From positions 1 through 22,461 of the forward strand of contig JAUXJL010000002.1 in NCBI GenBank assembly GCA_030624805.1: a DNA stretch of 22,461 nucleotides, written 5' to 3'. Under the pieces are notes generated by a model. The model did no database searches, was not told the DNA's origin, and saw nothing but the letters and a program-made list of their open reading frames with translations. The stretch comes from Acidimicrobiia bacterium. GTDB taxonomy: Bacteria > Actinomycetota > Acidimicrobiia > Spongiisociales > SHLN01. Below are positions 1 through 8,489 of this stretch, piece by piece (position 1 is the stretch's first letter; each line of letters starts with the position of its first letter). Both the position numbers and the translations under genes were made by a program.

Positions 1-1
1 G

Positions 2-342
2 GCGGCGCGAGAGGCTGAGGAGGCTGCGGCGACGCGGGAGGCTGAGGAGGCTGCGGTGACGCGGGAGGCTGAGGAGGCTGCGGTGACGCGGGAGGCTGAG
101 GAGGCTGCGGCTCGTGAGGCTGCGGCGGCGCGGGAGGCTGAGGAGGCGGCTGCTCGTGAGGTTGAGGAGGCTGCGGCGGCGCGGGAGGCTGCGGTGGTGC
201 GGGAGGCTGAGGAGGCTGCGGCTCGTGAGGCTGCGGCTCGTGAGGCCGAAGAGGTTACGGCGGCGCGGGAGGCTGAGGAGGCGGCGGCTCGTGAGGCTGA
301 GGAGGCGGCGGCGGCCGAGGAGGCGGCGGCTGGTGAGGCGGA
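2..342 (+). repeat. Coding minisatellite encoding (A/T)REAEEAA-type repeats inside cdsA
   Basis: About 340 bp made almost only of the codons for Ala, Glu and Arg, with occasional Thr and Val. The first units repeat every 27 bp (ATREAEEAA, TREAEEAAV); further in, units shorten to 24 and 15 bp (AREAA, AREAEEAA). The array continues past the left edge of the window. The strand is strongly purine-rich. The peptide should form a long charged alpha helix. Unit length stays a multiple of three, so copy-number change would alter protein length without breaking the frame. Confidence 0.9.
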
Positions 343-2284
343 GCCGGACACCGACCTTGAGGATCCAGTTGTCTCGTTGCATGCTGTCGCCGATGTTGGC
401 GGGGACCAGGCCATCAACGCCCCAATGGAGGAGGTGGCGGTCGAGGATCTACAGGCTGAGCCCGAGTGGCTCGAAGCTGTGGAAGAGATGACGCTCGACG
501 ACATCGCCGAAGAAGGCGGGGGGGCTGATGTGGTCGAGCCCGTGACTCGAGTGTCCGACGTGACGACCGACGAGGTTGAGACGCCAACCGAGGTGATCGA
601 ATCCATCGGGATGGGATCTGATGTCGAAGACGCTGTGTTTGAAGTTGTCGACATCGACGATGCCGACCTGAGAGGCGACACTGCTGAGCATTTCTTTGAA
701 GCTCTGGACTTCGAAGATGAGGACCTCTCAGAGGAGATCGTCCACGACATCGACCACGACGAAGTAACCGCCGAAGTGGCCGTCCTCGATGAGGTAGCTG
801 TCGCTCTAGCCGGAGATCCCCCTCCAGTTCCCGATATCGAGTTCGAAGTTCCGCCCGAATACGCAACGATAACGGCCGATGTTGACGATACGCGCGCCGC
901 GCTCGCTGAGTTCATGGCTCCACAGCTCGAGGCAGACGCCGCACCCGAGCCCACGTCGGCCGCCGACGAGACCGGGCCGACTCCTCCGGAACGGCTCGAT
1001 TCCGACCCGGCCGTCCCGGTCGAGGTCACCCCGGTTGAAGCAGATCAGAAGCAGCCGGCTACGGCCGAAGGACAGATGCAGTTGGTTGAAGCCAGCGACC
1101 CCGGGCGAGTCGTGGACGCCCCAGAGCCCGTGGAGTCGGGCCCACTCAGTCCCGAGGAGGAATTAATTGCCCGCCTCAGTGGGGACCTGACGGTTCCGGA
1201 CTTCGAAACGTTCGTGCAAGAAGACTTCGCCCGGGATTACGCCCCGGAACCGACCCAGGAGCATCTTGGACTTGCGGAGACCATTGCCGTCGCCGGTGTC
1301 CAGGAGCCCTCCGCGCTGTCGGCCAGCATGCCGGGCGTCGACCACGGCCACGTCGGGTTCCAGGACATCGATGAAGATCTTCACTTCGACGATCCGGATG
1401 AACCTGAGGGAGACGACCCAGCTGATCCTGAGTCCGTGGACGCCGAGGGGTATGGGTCCGACCTCACGCTCCGAGCGGCTTCTGCGGTCATTCTGATGGC
1501 GTTGCTGGCCGGTTCCTTGTGGGCAGGCGGGGTCGTGTTCCTGATGTTTATCGGGATCGTCGCCGTGACCGCCCAAATCGAGTTCTATACCGCGCTCCGT
1601 CGGGGCGGTTATCGCCCACTCGTGTTGTTTGGTCTGCTGGGCGGAGTCGGTGCACTTATTGGCACCTATGCCCAGGGAACCGATGTGCTTCGGCAAGGCC
1701 CGATCGCCGTGCCGGCCGCCCTCGGCTTCACGGTCGTGGCGACGTTTGCCTGGTACGGGTCACAAGAGCATCCCCCGAGCGATCCCTGGCGCAACGGCGT
1801 GGTCACGTTCCTCGGAGTCGCCTGGATTCCCTCCCTCCTGGCCCTGGTTCTCCCGATGGCTGAGGTGGTCCGATCCGAACGCTTCCAGATCATCATCGCA
1901 CTTCTGCTGTTGGTTGCGGCTTTCGATGTCGGAAGTTACTTCGTAGGCCGGGCGCTCGGTCGCCGCAAGCTCTCACCGGTGCTTTCCCCGAACAAGACAA
2001 TAGAAGGTCTCATAGGGGGAACAATCGCAACATTGATCGTTGCCTTGCTCATAGGGGCGATTGTTGACGTGTTCGACGTCGGCAGCGCGTTGGCGCTCGG
2101 CGCCGCCGTCATTGTTGCCGCCCCGCTCGGCGATCTCGCCGAATCACTCATGAAACGGTCCCTTGGCATCAAGGACATGGGCCAGTTGATACCGGGCCAT
2201 GGGGGAGTGCTCGACCGGATCGACTCGTACCTGTTTGCCATCCCGCTCGCCTATCTCGTGCTCCGGTGGACCGGTCTGCTCTGA
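2..2284 (+). CDS. cdsA: Phosphatidate cytidylyltransferase (CDP-diglyceride synthase) with a giant acidic N-terminal extension; 5' end outside window
   Basis: CdsA makes CDP-diacylglycerol from phosphatidic acid and CTP in the inner membrane, the branch point of phospholipid synthesis. The frame is open from base 2 with no upstream stop, so the gene is cut by the window edge; GTG codons at 56 and 83 lie inside the repeat and need not be starts. The visible 760 residues fall into three parts: an Ala/Arg/Glu repeat (about the first 113), a long acidic Asp/Glu/Pro/Val region with no recognisable fold (about to residue 485), then the CdsA domain from about base 1460, with roughly eight hydrophobic segments. 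The family signature is intact near bases 2144-2226: SLMKRSLGIKD, then PGHGGVLDRID. Ordinary CdsA proteins are about 260-310 residues, so the extension is longer than the enzyme. The stop overlaps dxr by 19 bp. The enzyme call is firm; the extension has no known function. Confidence 0.93.
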   Translation, partial: AAREAEEAAATREAEEAAVTREAEEAAVTREAEEAAAREAAAAREAEEAAAREVEEAAAAREAAVVREAEEAAAREAAAREAEEVTAAREAEEAAAREAEEAAAAEEAAAGEAEPDTDLEDPVVSLHAVADVGGDQAINAPMEEVAVEDLQAEPEWLEAVEEMTLDDIAEEGGGADVVEPVTRVSDVTTDEVETPTEVIESIGMGSDVEDAVFEVVDIDDADLRGDTAEHFFEALDFEDEDLSEEIVHDIDHDEVTAEVAVLDEVAVALAGDPPPVPDIEFEVPPEYATITADVDDTRAALAEFMAPQLEADAAPEPTSAADETGPTPPERLDSDPAVPVEVTPVEADQKQPATAEGQMQLVEASDPGRVVDAPEPVESGPLSPEEELIARLSGDLTVPDFETFVQEDFARDYAPEPTQEHLGLAETIAVAGVQEPSALSASMPGVDHGHVGFQDIDEDLHFDDPDEPEGDDPADPESVDAEGYGSDLTLRAASAVILMALLAGSLWAGGVVFLMFIGIVAVTAQIEFYTALRRGGYRPLVLFGLLGGVGALIGTYAQGTDVLRQGPIAVPAALGFTVVATFAWYGSQEHPPSDPWRNGVVTFLGVAWIPSLLALVLPMAEVVRSERFQIIIALLLLVAAFDVGSYFVGRALGRRKLSPVLSPNKTIEGLIGGTIATLIVALLIGAIVDVFDVGSALALGAAVIVAAPLGDLAESLMKRSLGIKDMGQLIPGHGGVLDRIDSYLFAIPLAYLVLRWTGLL

Positions 2285-3420
2285 AGCCGCTCGTCCTACT
2301 GGGGGCCACCGGCTCCATCGGCACCCAGGCGCTGGACGTTGCCGACCGCCTTGGCGTTGCCGTGCTCGGCTTGGCAGCCCGGAGGGGATCCGACCATCTA
2401 CTCGGCCTAGCCGAGGCCCATCCGGAAGCAGCTATTGCAGTGGCGGCGCCAACGAGTGACGAGCGGCAGCGAATGGATGCCAAGCTCGGGTCTCGAGTCC
2501 GCTACGGGCCAGACAGCATCGTCGACATGGCGTCACAGCCCGACGTCACCGTTATCAATGGCATCGTCGGGGCAGCCGGTCTGGCGGCCTCGGTAGCTGC
2601 GCTGCTGGCTGGGAATCGACTCGCGCTCGCAAACAAGGAAAGCCTGGTTGCAGGTGGTCCAGTGCTAAAAAACGCCCGACGAACCGGGGGCGGGTTACTC
2701 ATTCCCGTCGATTCCGAGCACTCCGCCATCCTGCAGTGCTTGACGGGCGAGGACATAGAGGCGGTCAGGCGGCTCATCCTGACTGCCTCGGGCGGGCCCA
2801 TGAGAGGCCGGGATGCCGAGAGCCTCGCCTCGGTGACGGTTGATGAGGCCCTTGCCCATCCAACCTGGAGCATGGGGCCCCGCATCACAGTTGACTCGGC
2901 AACACTCATGAACAAGGCCTTCGAAGTCATTGAGGCGCACTACCTATTCGACCTTCCCTATGAGGTCATCGATGTTGTTGTGCACCCTCAGAGCATCGTT
3001 CACTCACTCGTCGAGTTTGTCGACGGATCCGTCAAAGCCCATCTCGGCGAGCCCGACATGCGTGTGCCAATCCAGTACGCCATGACGTTTCCAGATCGTC
3101 TGGCAGGAACTTTGGATCAGTTCTCGCTCACCGATCAGACGCTCACGTTTGAGCAGCCGGACCGGGCTGCGTTTCCTCTCCTGGATATCGGCTACGAGGC
3201 GGGACGACGTGGCCAATCGGCGCCCGCCGTCCTCAACGCCGCGGACGAGATCGCAGTGCAGGCATTCCTCGATGGCCGCATCAATTTCTCGGCCATCGCT
3301 CTTATTGTCGAGGGCGCTCTCGAGCGCGTGCCGCTTAGGGAACTCGAATCAGTTGCCGATGTGATCAAGGCGGACGCCGAAGCACGGTCAGTAGCGTCCG
3401 ACTTAGTTGGGTCACGCTAG
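2266..3420 (+). CDS. dxr: 1-deoxy-D-xylulose 5-phosphate reductoisomerase
   Basis: Dxr converts DXP to 2-C-methyl-D-erythritol 4-phosphate with NADPH and a divalent metal, the committed step of the MEP isoprenoid pathway in the cytosol. The 384-residue length is normal. The NADPH-binding GATGSIG is at residues 13-19, NKESL at 123-127, and the metal-binding/catalytic VDSEH at 148-152. Further on come TASGGPMRG, the MNKAFEVIEAHYLF segment, HPQSIVHSLVEF and DMRVPIQYA. The start is GTG at 2266, inside the last codons of cdsA; no later in-frame start would keep the Rossmann strand. Translational coupling to cdsA is likely. rseP follows 41 bp downstream, the usual order in actinobacteria and other bacteria. 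Confidence 0.96.
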   Translation: MDRSALKPLVLLGATGSIGTQALDVADRLGVAVLGLAARRGSDHLLGLAEAHPEAAIAVAAPTSDERQRMDAKLGSRVRYGPDSIVDMASQPDVTVINGIVGAAGLAASVAALLAGNRLALANKESLVAGGPVLKNARRTGGGLLIPVDSEHSAILQCLTGEDIEAVRRLILTASGGPMRGRDAESLASVTVDEALAHPTWSMGPRITVDSATLMNKAFEVIEAHYLFDLPYEVIDVVVHPQSIVHSLVEFVDGSVKAHLGEPDMRVPIQYAMTFPDRLAGTLDQFSLTDQTLTFEQPDRAAFPLLDIGYEAGRRGQSAPAVLNAADEIAVQAFLDGRINFSAIALIVEGALERVPLRELESVADVIKADAEARSVASDLVGSR

Positions 3421-3461
3421 ATAGGAAGGCCCGCTAGCTTGACCGGCGTGAAGGATCCAAT

Positions 3462-4565
3462 GTGTCGGCGGGAGCAATTCTCAGAGGCCTGTTCGCCGCC
3501 ATCTTTTTTCACGAGGCGGCCCACTTCGCCACCGCCAAGGCGTTTGGGATGCAAGTGACCGAGTTTTTTGCGGGATTCGGGCCCCGTCTGTGGTCTTTCC
3601 GCCGGGGTGAGACCGAATACGGCGTCAAGCTCTTCCTTCCGCTCGGTGGGTACGTCAAGATCACCGGCATGAGCCCGGTCGAGGAGATCGATCCGTCCCA
3701 AGAGCACCGCACGTATAGGGGAAGCCCCTTTTGGCAGAAGAGCATCGTCGTGTTGGCAGGCGTCGGTGCCAATTTCGTTTTGGCCTTCTTTATTTTCTAC
3801 GGCGTGTTCACCGTCGTCGGAATACCAGAGAACGAATCCAGGGTGGGGGAGGTTATTCAGGAGTTCGATGATGGCACCCCCACTCCGGCTTCCATGACCG
3901 AGTTGCAGGCAGATGATCTCATAACATCGGTGAATGGGGCTTCGACGCAGTACTGGGGCGATCTGCTGACCGAGCTACGTGACAAAGCGGGGGTCTCGCT
4001 CCAGTTGGAAGTTGAGCGAGATGGGGCGTCGTTCACGACCACCCTCACTCCAGTCGAGCGAGAAGGGCGCGGTCAAGTCGGCATTGCCATACCCGATCCG
4101 GTCACTCGTCGCTCCGGACCAATCGCGGCGATCTCTGAGACGGCCGATATCTACTTCAACGCCATCGAAGCGTCTGTCAACGCGGTCGGCCTCCTCCTGT
4201 GGCCACCCAATCTGATCGACCTGTTCGGGGACGCCGTCGAGGGCACGGATCCGGGCACGAATCGACCCGTGACCGTCGTTGGGCTCGTGGGCGAGAGCGC
4301 CAACATCTTCGATGCGACTGGTTGGGCGGGAATCCTGAGTTTGATCGCCGGGCTCAACATCATCGTGGCCTTGTTCAATGTGCTTCCGCTCTTCCCGCTT
4401 GACGGCGGTCACTTCGCCGTCGCTGCCTATGAAAAGTTACGCGGTAAGCCGGTCGACGTAGAGAAACTCGTTCCTCTCGCCGTTGGTGTCATCATGTTCT
4501 TCATGTCGATATTTCTACTGGGGCTCTGGTTCGATATCTTCGGCCCCGGTCTCGACTTCGGCTGA
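3462..4565 (+). CDS. rseP: RseP-family site-2 protease (membrane zinc metalloprotease, M50)
   Basis: Intramembrane zinc metalloprotease that cleaves membrane-bound anti-sigma factors and signal-peptide remnants. HEAAH (H17, E18, H21), the HExxH zinc motif, lies in the first hydrophobic segment. A PDZ-like domain spans about residues 125-200, ending near the FTTTLTPVER segment. The second zinc site, NVLPLFPLDGGH, is near residue 305, with LDGG at 313-316. A final hydrophobic helix lies at the C-terminus. The 367-residue length suits the short actinobacterial forms. The GTG start at 3462 has AAGGA at 3451-3455 with a six-base spacer, and an in-frame stop at 3435 blocks any much earlier start. 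Downstream genes ispG and proS, frequent in this cluster, are not present. Confidence 0.94.
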   Translation: MSAGAILRGLFAAIFFHEAAHFATAKAFGMQVTEFFAGFGPRLWSFRRGETEYGVKLFLPLGGYVKITGMSPVEEIDPSQEHRTYRGSPFWQKSIVVLAGVGANFVLAFFIFYGVFTVVGIPENESRVGEVIQEFDDGTPTPASMTELQADDLITSVNGASTQYWGDLLTELRDKAGVSLQLEVERDGASFTTTLTPVEREGRGQVGIAIPDPVTRRSGPIAAISETADIYFNAIEASVNAVGLLLWPPNLIDLFGDAVEGTDPGTNRPVTVVGLVGESANIFDATGWAGILSLIAGLNIIVALFNVLPLFPLDGGHFAVAAYEKLRGKPVDVEKLVPLAVGVIMFFMSIFLLGLWFDIFGPGLDFG

Positions 4566-4616
4566 TCTCACCTGCGTTTTCGCCTGCATCGAGCCCTCTG
4601 TTTGGGCCGGGTCCAG

Positions 4617-4625
4617 TGCTATAGT
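4617..4625 (+). promoter_or_regulatory. Candidate extended -10 promoter for rimP-nusA-infB
   Basis: TGCTATAGT matches an extended -10 (TGnTATAAT). No good -35 is visible 16-18 bp upstream. Transcription would begin near 4632 and give a leader of roughly 58 bases before the rimP start, including the hairpin at 4650-4674. Based on motif only. Confidence 0.4.
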
Positions 4626-4649
4626 CCGCGCCAGTTGAATTTGGACGCG

Positions 4650-4674
4650 GTGGGCGCCCTGCGCCCACTTTTTT
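4650..4674 (+). terminator. Intrinsic-terminator-like hairpin in the rimP leader
   Basis: GTGGGCGC (4650-4657), loop CCT, GCGCCCAC (4661-4668), then six T residues (4669-4674): a perfect 8-bp GC-rich stem with a U-tract. It ends only 15 bases before the rimP start and four before its Shine-Dalgarno. It may simply end the cdsA-dxr-rseP transcript, or act as an attenuator for transcripts from the promoter at about 4620. A competing pairing of CCGCG (4626-4630) with CGCGG (4646-4650) would reach the first base of the terminator stem. Confidence 0.7.
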
Positions 4675-4689
4675 GTTAAGGAATGTGGT

Positions 4690-5145
4690 TTGGACCGGCT
4701 GTGGAATTCGATTGAGTCTTTCCTCGCGGACGAGCGAGTTGAACTGGATGACCTTGAGTTGTCCGGCCGGACCTTGCGCGTCGTCGTTGACGCTGAGGGC
4801 GGCATCGACCTCGACCACATCACCTCGGTAGCACGAGGTGTTTCACGTTTGCTCGACGAGAGCGAGGAGCTGCTCCCCACGTCATACAACCTCGAGGTGA
4901 CCTCACCCGGGCTGGAACGCAAGCTCCGCTCGCCGCGTCACTTCGAGAAGGCACTTGGAAAGGCCATTCGAGTCAAAACGACCGCGGGAGAAACGGTGCG
5001 AGGCGATCTCGCAGAGGTGGACGAAACGGGTTTCGTCGTTGATTCGGAAACTGGAGCTGTCCACGTCGAATTTGACGATGTTGCCAAAGCCCGCACCGTA
5101 TTTAGTGGTCCCATCACCGCCAAACCGGGAAGTAAGAAGAGGTAG
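4690..5145 (+). CDS. rimP: Ribosome maturation factor RimP
   Basis: RimP helps assemble the 30S subunit. The 151-residue product has the N-terminal alpha/beta domain and the diagnostic YNLEVTSPGLERKL segment (about residues 62-76), then the C-terminal SH3-like beta domain. The first codon is TTG at 4690, chosen because AAGGA at 4678-4682 sits seven bases upstream and no ATG or GTG in frame is better placed. The gene lies directly after the terminator-like hairpin and two bases before nusA, the standard rimP-nusA arrangement. Confidence 0.95.
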   Translation: MDRLWNSIESFLADERVELDDLELSGRTLRVVVDAEGGIDLDHITSVARGVSRLLDESEELLPTSYNLEVTSPGLERKLRSPRHFEKALGKAIRVKTTAGETVRGDLAEVDETGFVVDSETGAVHVEFDDVAKARTVFSGPITAKPGSKKR

Positions 5146-5147
5146 CC

Positions 5148-6377
5148 ATGCATTTCGAAATGATGGAAGCACTCGAGAACTTGGAGCGAGAACGCGGGAT
5201 CCCGGTTGAGACAATTCTCGACGCCCTGGCAAATGCTCTTGTTTCGGCCTACAAGCGGAGCCCGGGCGCCGCCGAGGAAGCCCGCGTAACCATCGATCCC
5301 GAGACCGGCGAGATGCTCGTCTATGCACAGGAACTGGACGAGGACGGCAATGTCGTGCGCGAGTGGGAAGACACGCCGGACGACTTCGGCCGGATCGCAG
5401 CCCAAACTGCCAAGCAAGTGATCCAACAACGCCTCCGCGATGCCAAACGAGAGCAAGTGTTCGAACGCTACGAGGGACGTCAGGGCGACCTCGTGACCGG
5501 CATCGTTCAGCAGGTCGATCACCGTTACGCCATGCTGGACCTCGGCGACGCTGAGGCGATCATGCCGTCCTCGGAGCGGATCCCATACGAGCGGCTCGAG
5601 CGCGGAGCACGGGTCAAGGCCCTCGTACTGGAGGTCCGGGAGGAGGGCAAGGGAGCTCCGATCGTGGCGTCGCGCAGCCATCCAGATTTCATCAAGGCCC
5701 TTTTTGAGCTCGAGGTGCCTGAATTGCTCGAGGGTGTCGTCGAGATCAAGGCAATCGCCCGAGAGCCTGGTCATCGCACGAAGCTGGCCGTGTTCTCGAA
5801 CGACCCGTCGGTCGATCCGGTAGGTGCTTGTGTTGGGGCGCGCGGTTCGCGGGTGCGCCAGGTCGTCAACGAACTGCGCGGTGAGAAGGTTGATCTTGTC
5901 CAGTATCGCGACGACCAGAAGCAGTTTATTGCCGAGGCACTCAGTCCGGTGCGCGGGGTCCGCGAGGTGAGGATCGACGAAGAGGAGAAGGAGGCGATAG
6001 TCATCGTGCCGGATGGCCAGCTGTCGCTCGCGATAGGCAAAGAAGGTCAGAACGCCCGCTTGGCCGCTCGATTGACCGGATATCGAATCGACATTCGACC
6101 GGAGAGCAACCCGGAGGGCCGCGTGCTCGAGGAGCAGTCCGAGGCCGAGGACGCCAAAACTGAGGGTACTGAGGCCAAGCCGCCCGAGTTGACGGCGGAA
6201 GCTCCCGGGGTGCCAGAGGCTGTGGAAGCGCCCGAAGCACCCGGCGTTGATGTTGAGCAAGAGGTACAAGCCGCCGCCGAAGAAGTTGCCGCTGAAGACA
6301 TAGCCGACGAGGCTGAGTCCGAGTCAGACGCCTCCGAAGGTGAGGCTGCTGAGGCAGAAGAGGAGGTCCGTGGCTAA
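5148..6377 (+). CDS. nusA: Transcription termination/antitermination factor NusA
   Basis: NusA binds RNA polymerase and controls pausing, termination and antitermination. The order is: N-terminal polymerase-binding domain (1-105), S1 domain from about residue 112 (RQGDLVTGIVQQV), KH1 around 225-240 (GARGSRVRQVVNEL), KH2 around 294-312 (AIGKEGQNARLAARLTGYRI), and an acidic Ala/Glu-rich tail from about 330 to 409. The tail replaces the C-terminal AR repeats of the E. coli protein. The ATG at 5148 is two bases after the rimP stop. The TAA overlaps the infB start by eight bases, with no ylxR gene between; that gene usually sits here in actinobacteria and firmicutes. Confidence 0.96.
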   Translation: MHFEMMEALENLERERGIPVETILDALANALVSAYKRSPGAAEEARVTIDPETGEMLVYAQELDEDGNVVREWEDTPDDFGRIAAQTAKQVIQQRLRDAKREQVFERYEGRQGDLVTGIVQQVDHRYAMLDLGDAEAIMPSSERIPYERLERGARVKALVLEVREEGKGAPIVASRSHPDFIKALFELEVPELLEGVVEIKAIAREPGHRTKLAVFSNDPSVDPVGACVGARGSRVRQVVNELRGEKVDLVQYRDDQKQFIAEALSPVRGVREVRIDEEEKEAIVIVPDGQLSLAIGKEGQNARLAARLTGYRIDIRPESNPEGRVLEEQSEAEDAKTEGTEAKPPELTAEAPGVPEAVEAPEAPGVDVEQEVQAAAEEVAAEDIADEAESESDASEGEAAEAEEEVRG

Positions 6378-8433
6378 AACGCGCATATACGAGCTGGCCC
6401 GAGAGCTTGGGCTCGAGTCCAAGGATGTGCTGGCGCGCGCCCAGGAGCTTGGTCTCGAGGTCAAGACGGCATCTTCCGGCGTGGACGAGGACGAGGCCGG
6501 GCTCCTCAAGCTTTCGTACCAAGAAGAATCGGGCGATCAGCCTGCCGAGGCGGCCACCGAAGAGCCGACAGAGGTCGAGGCCGAGGTTGACATCGACAGG
6601 GCAGAAGAAGAGCCGGAGGCTAGTGGTGAAGATGAGGTCTTCCCGGTCGCCGACGGCGAGCTCGAGTTGCTCGAGGTGCCGCATGGTGTCACGGTGGCCG
6701 ATCTCGCCACACTCATCCGCCGTCCGACTGGGGCACTCGTCAAGGCAATAATGGCCATGGGAGAAATGGCAGCCGCTGCCCAGGCCGTCCCTGAAGAAAT
6801 CCTCGGCCCTCTCACCGAAGCCTTCGGGTTCCTCGTAACGGTTGCCGACCCCGAGGTTGACGAGCCTGAGGAAGTGGTTTCGCTTCGCGCACTGATACAC
6901 GAGGATGACACTCCAGAGGATCTTGTCCTTCGCCCTCCGGTGGTGACCGTCATGGGACATGTTGATCACGGCAAGACGCAGCTGCTCGACACCATCCGGA
7001 AGACCAACGTGGTGGCGGGAGAAGCAGGAGGCATCACCCAACACATCGGCGCCTATCAGGTGTCGCGCGGCGACGGCGAGATCACGTTCATCGACACGCC
7101 TGGTCACGAAGCATTCACATCACTGCGAGCGCGAGGCGCCAATGTCACCGACATCGTCATTCTGGTCGTAGCCGCCGATGACGGCGTCATGCCGCAGACC
7201 GCCGAAGCCATTAGTCACGCTAAAGCGGCCGGTGTTCCAATGATCGTGGCGGTGAACAAGATGGACCTTCCCGATGCGGACCCTTATGCGGTTCGTGCTC
7301 AGCTCACCGAACACGAAATCGTCGTCGAAGAACTCGGTGGAGATGTTGTGAACGCCGAGATATCAGCTCTCACAGGCGATGGCGTGGATCAGCTCCTGGA
7401 GTTGGTCGAGCTCTCCGCAGAGCTCGAGGATTTGCGGTCGAACCCCACTGCGACCCCGGAGGGGGTGGTCGTCGAGAGCAACCTCGACAAGGGCCGGGGC
7501 CCGGTAGCCACAGTCATCGTGCAGCGTGGCACCTTGAGGGTGGGGGACGTCATCGTGGCCGGGGCCGTAGCCGGCCGGGTGCGGGCCATGATCGACGATA
7601 CCGGCTCCCAGGTGAAGGAAGCTGCTCCCTCAAAGCCGGTACTCATCATGGGGTGGTCGGACGTTCCTCGAGCCGGCGACCGTTTCCAGGTGTCCCCCGA
7701 TGACAAAACTGCCCGCAGCCTTGCTTCCGATGCGCTTGATGAGTTGCGCGCCAAGAATCTCGTGGTCCCGACTCCGCAGGAGCGGATGACGCAGCTGCTC
7801 GAAGGCCTCAGGACCGCCGACGACGCCGAACTTCGACTTATCATCAAGGCCGATGTCACGGGATCTCTCGAGGCACTACGTGACAAGGTGTCTGAGATCG
7901 GTCGGGAAGGTGGCAAGCTCACGATCGTGTCCTCTGCGGTTGGTGGCATCACCGAAAGCGACATACTGCTCGCCGATGCTTCCCAGGCGGTCATCGTGGG
8001 CTTCAATGTCCGCCCCGACTCCAAGAGCCGCAAGGCTGCCGAGAAGGCCGGTGTCGAGGTCCGCACCTACCGAATCATCTATGAGCTGCTCGACGAAGTC
8101 GAACAGATGCTCGTTGGCCAGCTGGCGCCGGACGAGGTCGAAGACATACTCGGCGTGGCGGAGGTTCGGGCCACTTTCCGGGCTCCCCGACTCGGTCTCA
8201 TCGCCGGCAGTTTTGTGACCGAGGGCGAGATCACTCGCGGAGCGAAGGTGCGCCTCATCCGGGATGGTGTTGTCGTCTACGACGGCAAGGTGGCCTCGCT
8301 CCGTCGGTTCAAAGACGACGCCCGTTCGGTGGCTGCAGGGTTCGAATGCGGAATTGGCTTGGAGAACTTCCGGGACATCAAGGACGGCGACGTGCTCGAG
8401 TCCTACGAGGTGCGAGAGGTGGCGCGGGTCTAG
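6370..8433 (+). CDS. infB: Translation initiation factor IF-2
   Basis: IF-2 is the GTPase that brings fMet-tRNA to the 30S subunit and promotes subunit joining. The GTG at 6370 gives MAKTRIYELARELGLESKDV, the standard IF2-N opening, with AGGAGG at 6361-6366 just upstream; starting at 6340 would add 10 residues with no family counterpart. At 687 residues it is shorter than most actinobacterial IF-2 because the linker between the two N-terminal modules is brief (acidic, about 50-95). G-domain motifs are GHVDHGKT (196-203), DTPGHE (242-247), NKMD (296-299) and a SAL motif. Domains II, IF2-D3 and the C-terminal fMet-tRNA-binding barrel follow. Its start overlaps the nusA stop, implying coupled translation. 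Confidence 0.97.
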   Translation: MAKTRIYELARELGLESKDVLARAQELGLEVKTASSGVDEDEAGLLKLSYQEESGDQPAEAATEEPTEVEAEVDIDRAEEEPEASGEDEVFPVADGELELLEVPHGVTVADLATLIRRPTGALVKAIMAMGEMAAAAQAVPEEILGPLTEAFGFLVTVADPEVDEPEEVVSLRALIHEDDTPEDLVLRPPVVTVMGHVDHGKTQLLDTIRKTNVVAGEAGGITQHIGAYQVSRGDGEITFIDTPGHEAFTSLRARGANVTDIVILVVAADDGVMPQTAEAISHAKAAGVPMIVAVNKMDLPDADPYAVRAQLTEHEIVVEELGGDVVNAEISALTGDGVDQLLELVELSAELEDLRSNPTATPEGVVVESNLDKGRGPVATVIVQRGTLRVGDVIVAGAVAGRVRAMIDDTGSQVKEAAPSKPVLIMGWSDVPRAGDRFQVSPDDKTARSLASDALDELRAKNLVVPTPQERMTQLLEGLRTADDAELRLIIKADVTGSLEALRDKVSEIGREGGKLTIVSSAVGGITESDILLADASQAVIVGFNVRPDSKSRKAAEKAGVEVRTYRIIYELLDEVEQMLVGQLAPDEVEDILGVAEVRATFRAPRLGLIAGSFVTEGEITRGAKVRLIRDGVVVYDGKVASLRRFKDDARSVAAGFECGIGLENFRDIKDGDVLESYEVREVARV

Positions 8434-8489
8434 GGAACCGTGACCAATGGATGAGCGGCATGGTTCAGCATCCTTCTAAGGTCTAGGTC

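Noticed and set aside
2..342. CRISPR-like array at the left edge
   Set aside because: The units are contiguous, degenerate and in frame with a protein, with no unique spacers.
114..491. Arg/Leu-rich open frame within the cdsA repeat
   Set aside because: Any repeat with a unit divisible by three keeps all frames open. Downstream this frame ends while the cdsA frame continues into a conserved domain.
6340..6369. Earlier start for infB giving MRLLRQKRRS before the canonical N-terminus
   Set aside because: The GTG at 6370 follows AGGAGG and matches the usual IF-2 opening. The extra residues come from the nusA tail in another frame.
4938..7107. Long minus-strand open frames (443 and 368 codons) across rimP, nusA and infB
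   Set aside because: They mirror three clearly conserved genes and show no recognisable domain or start signal; they are codon-bias shadows.
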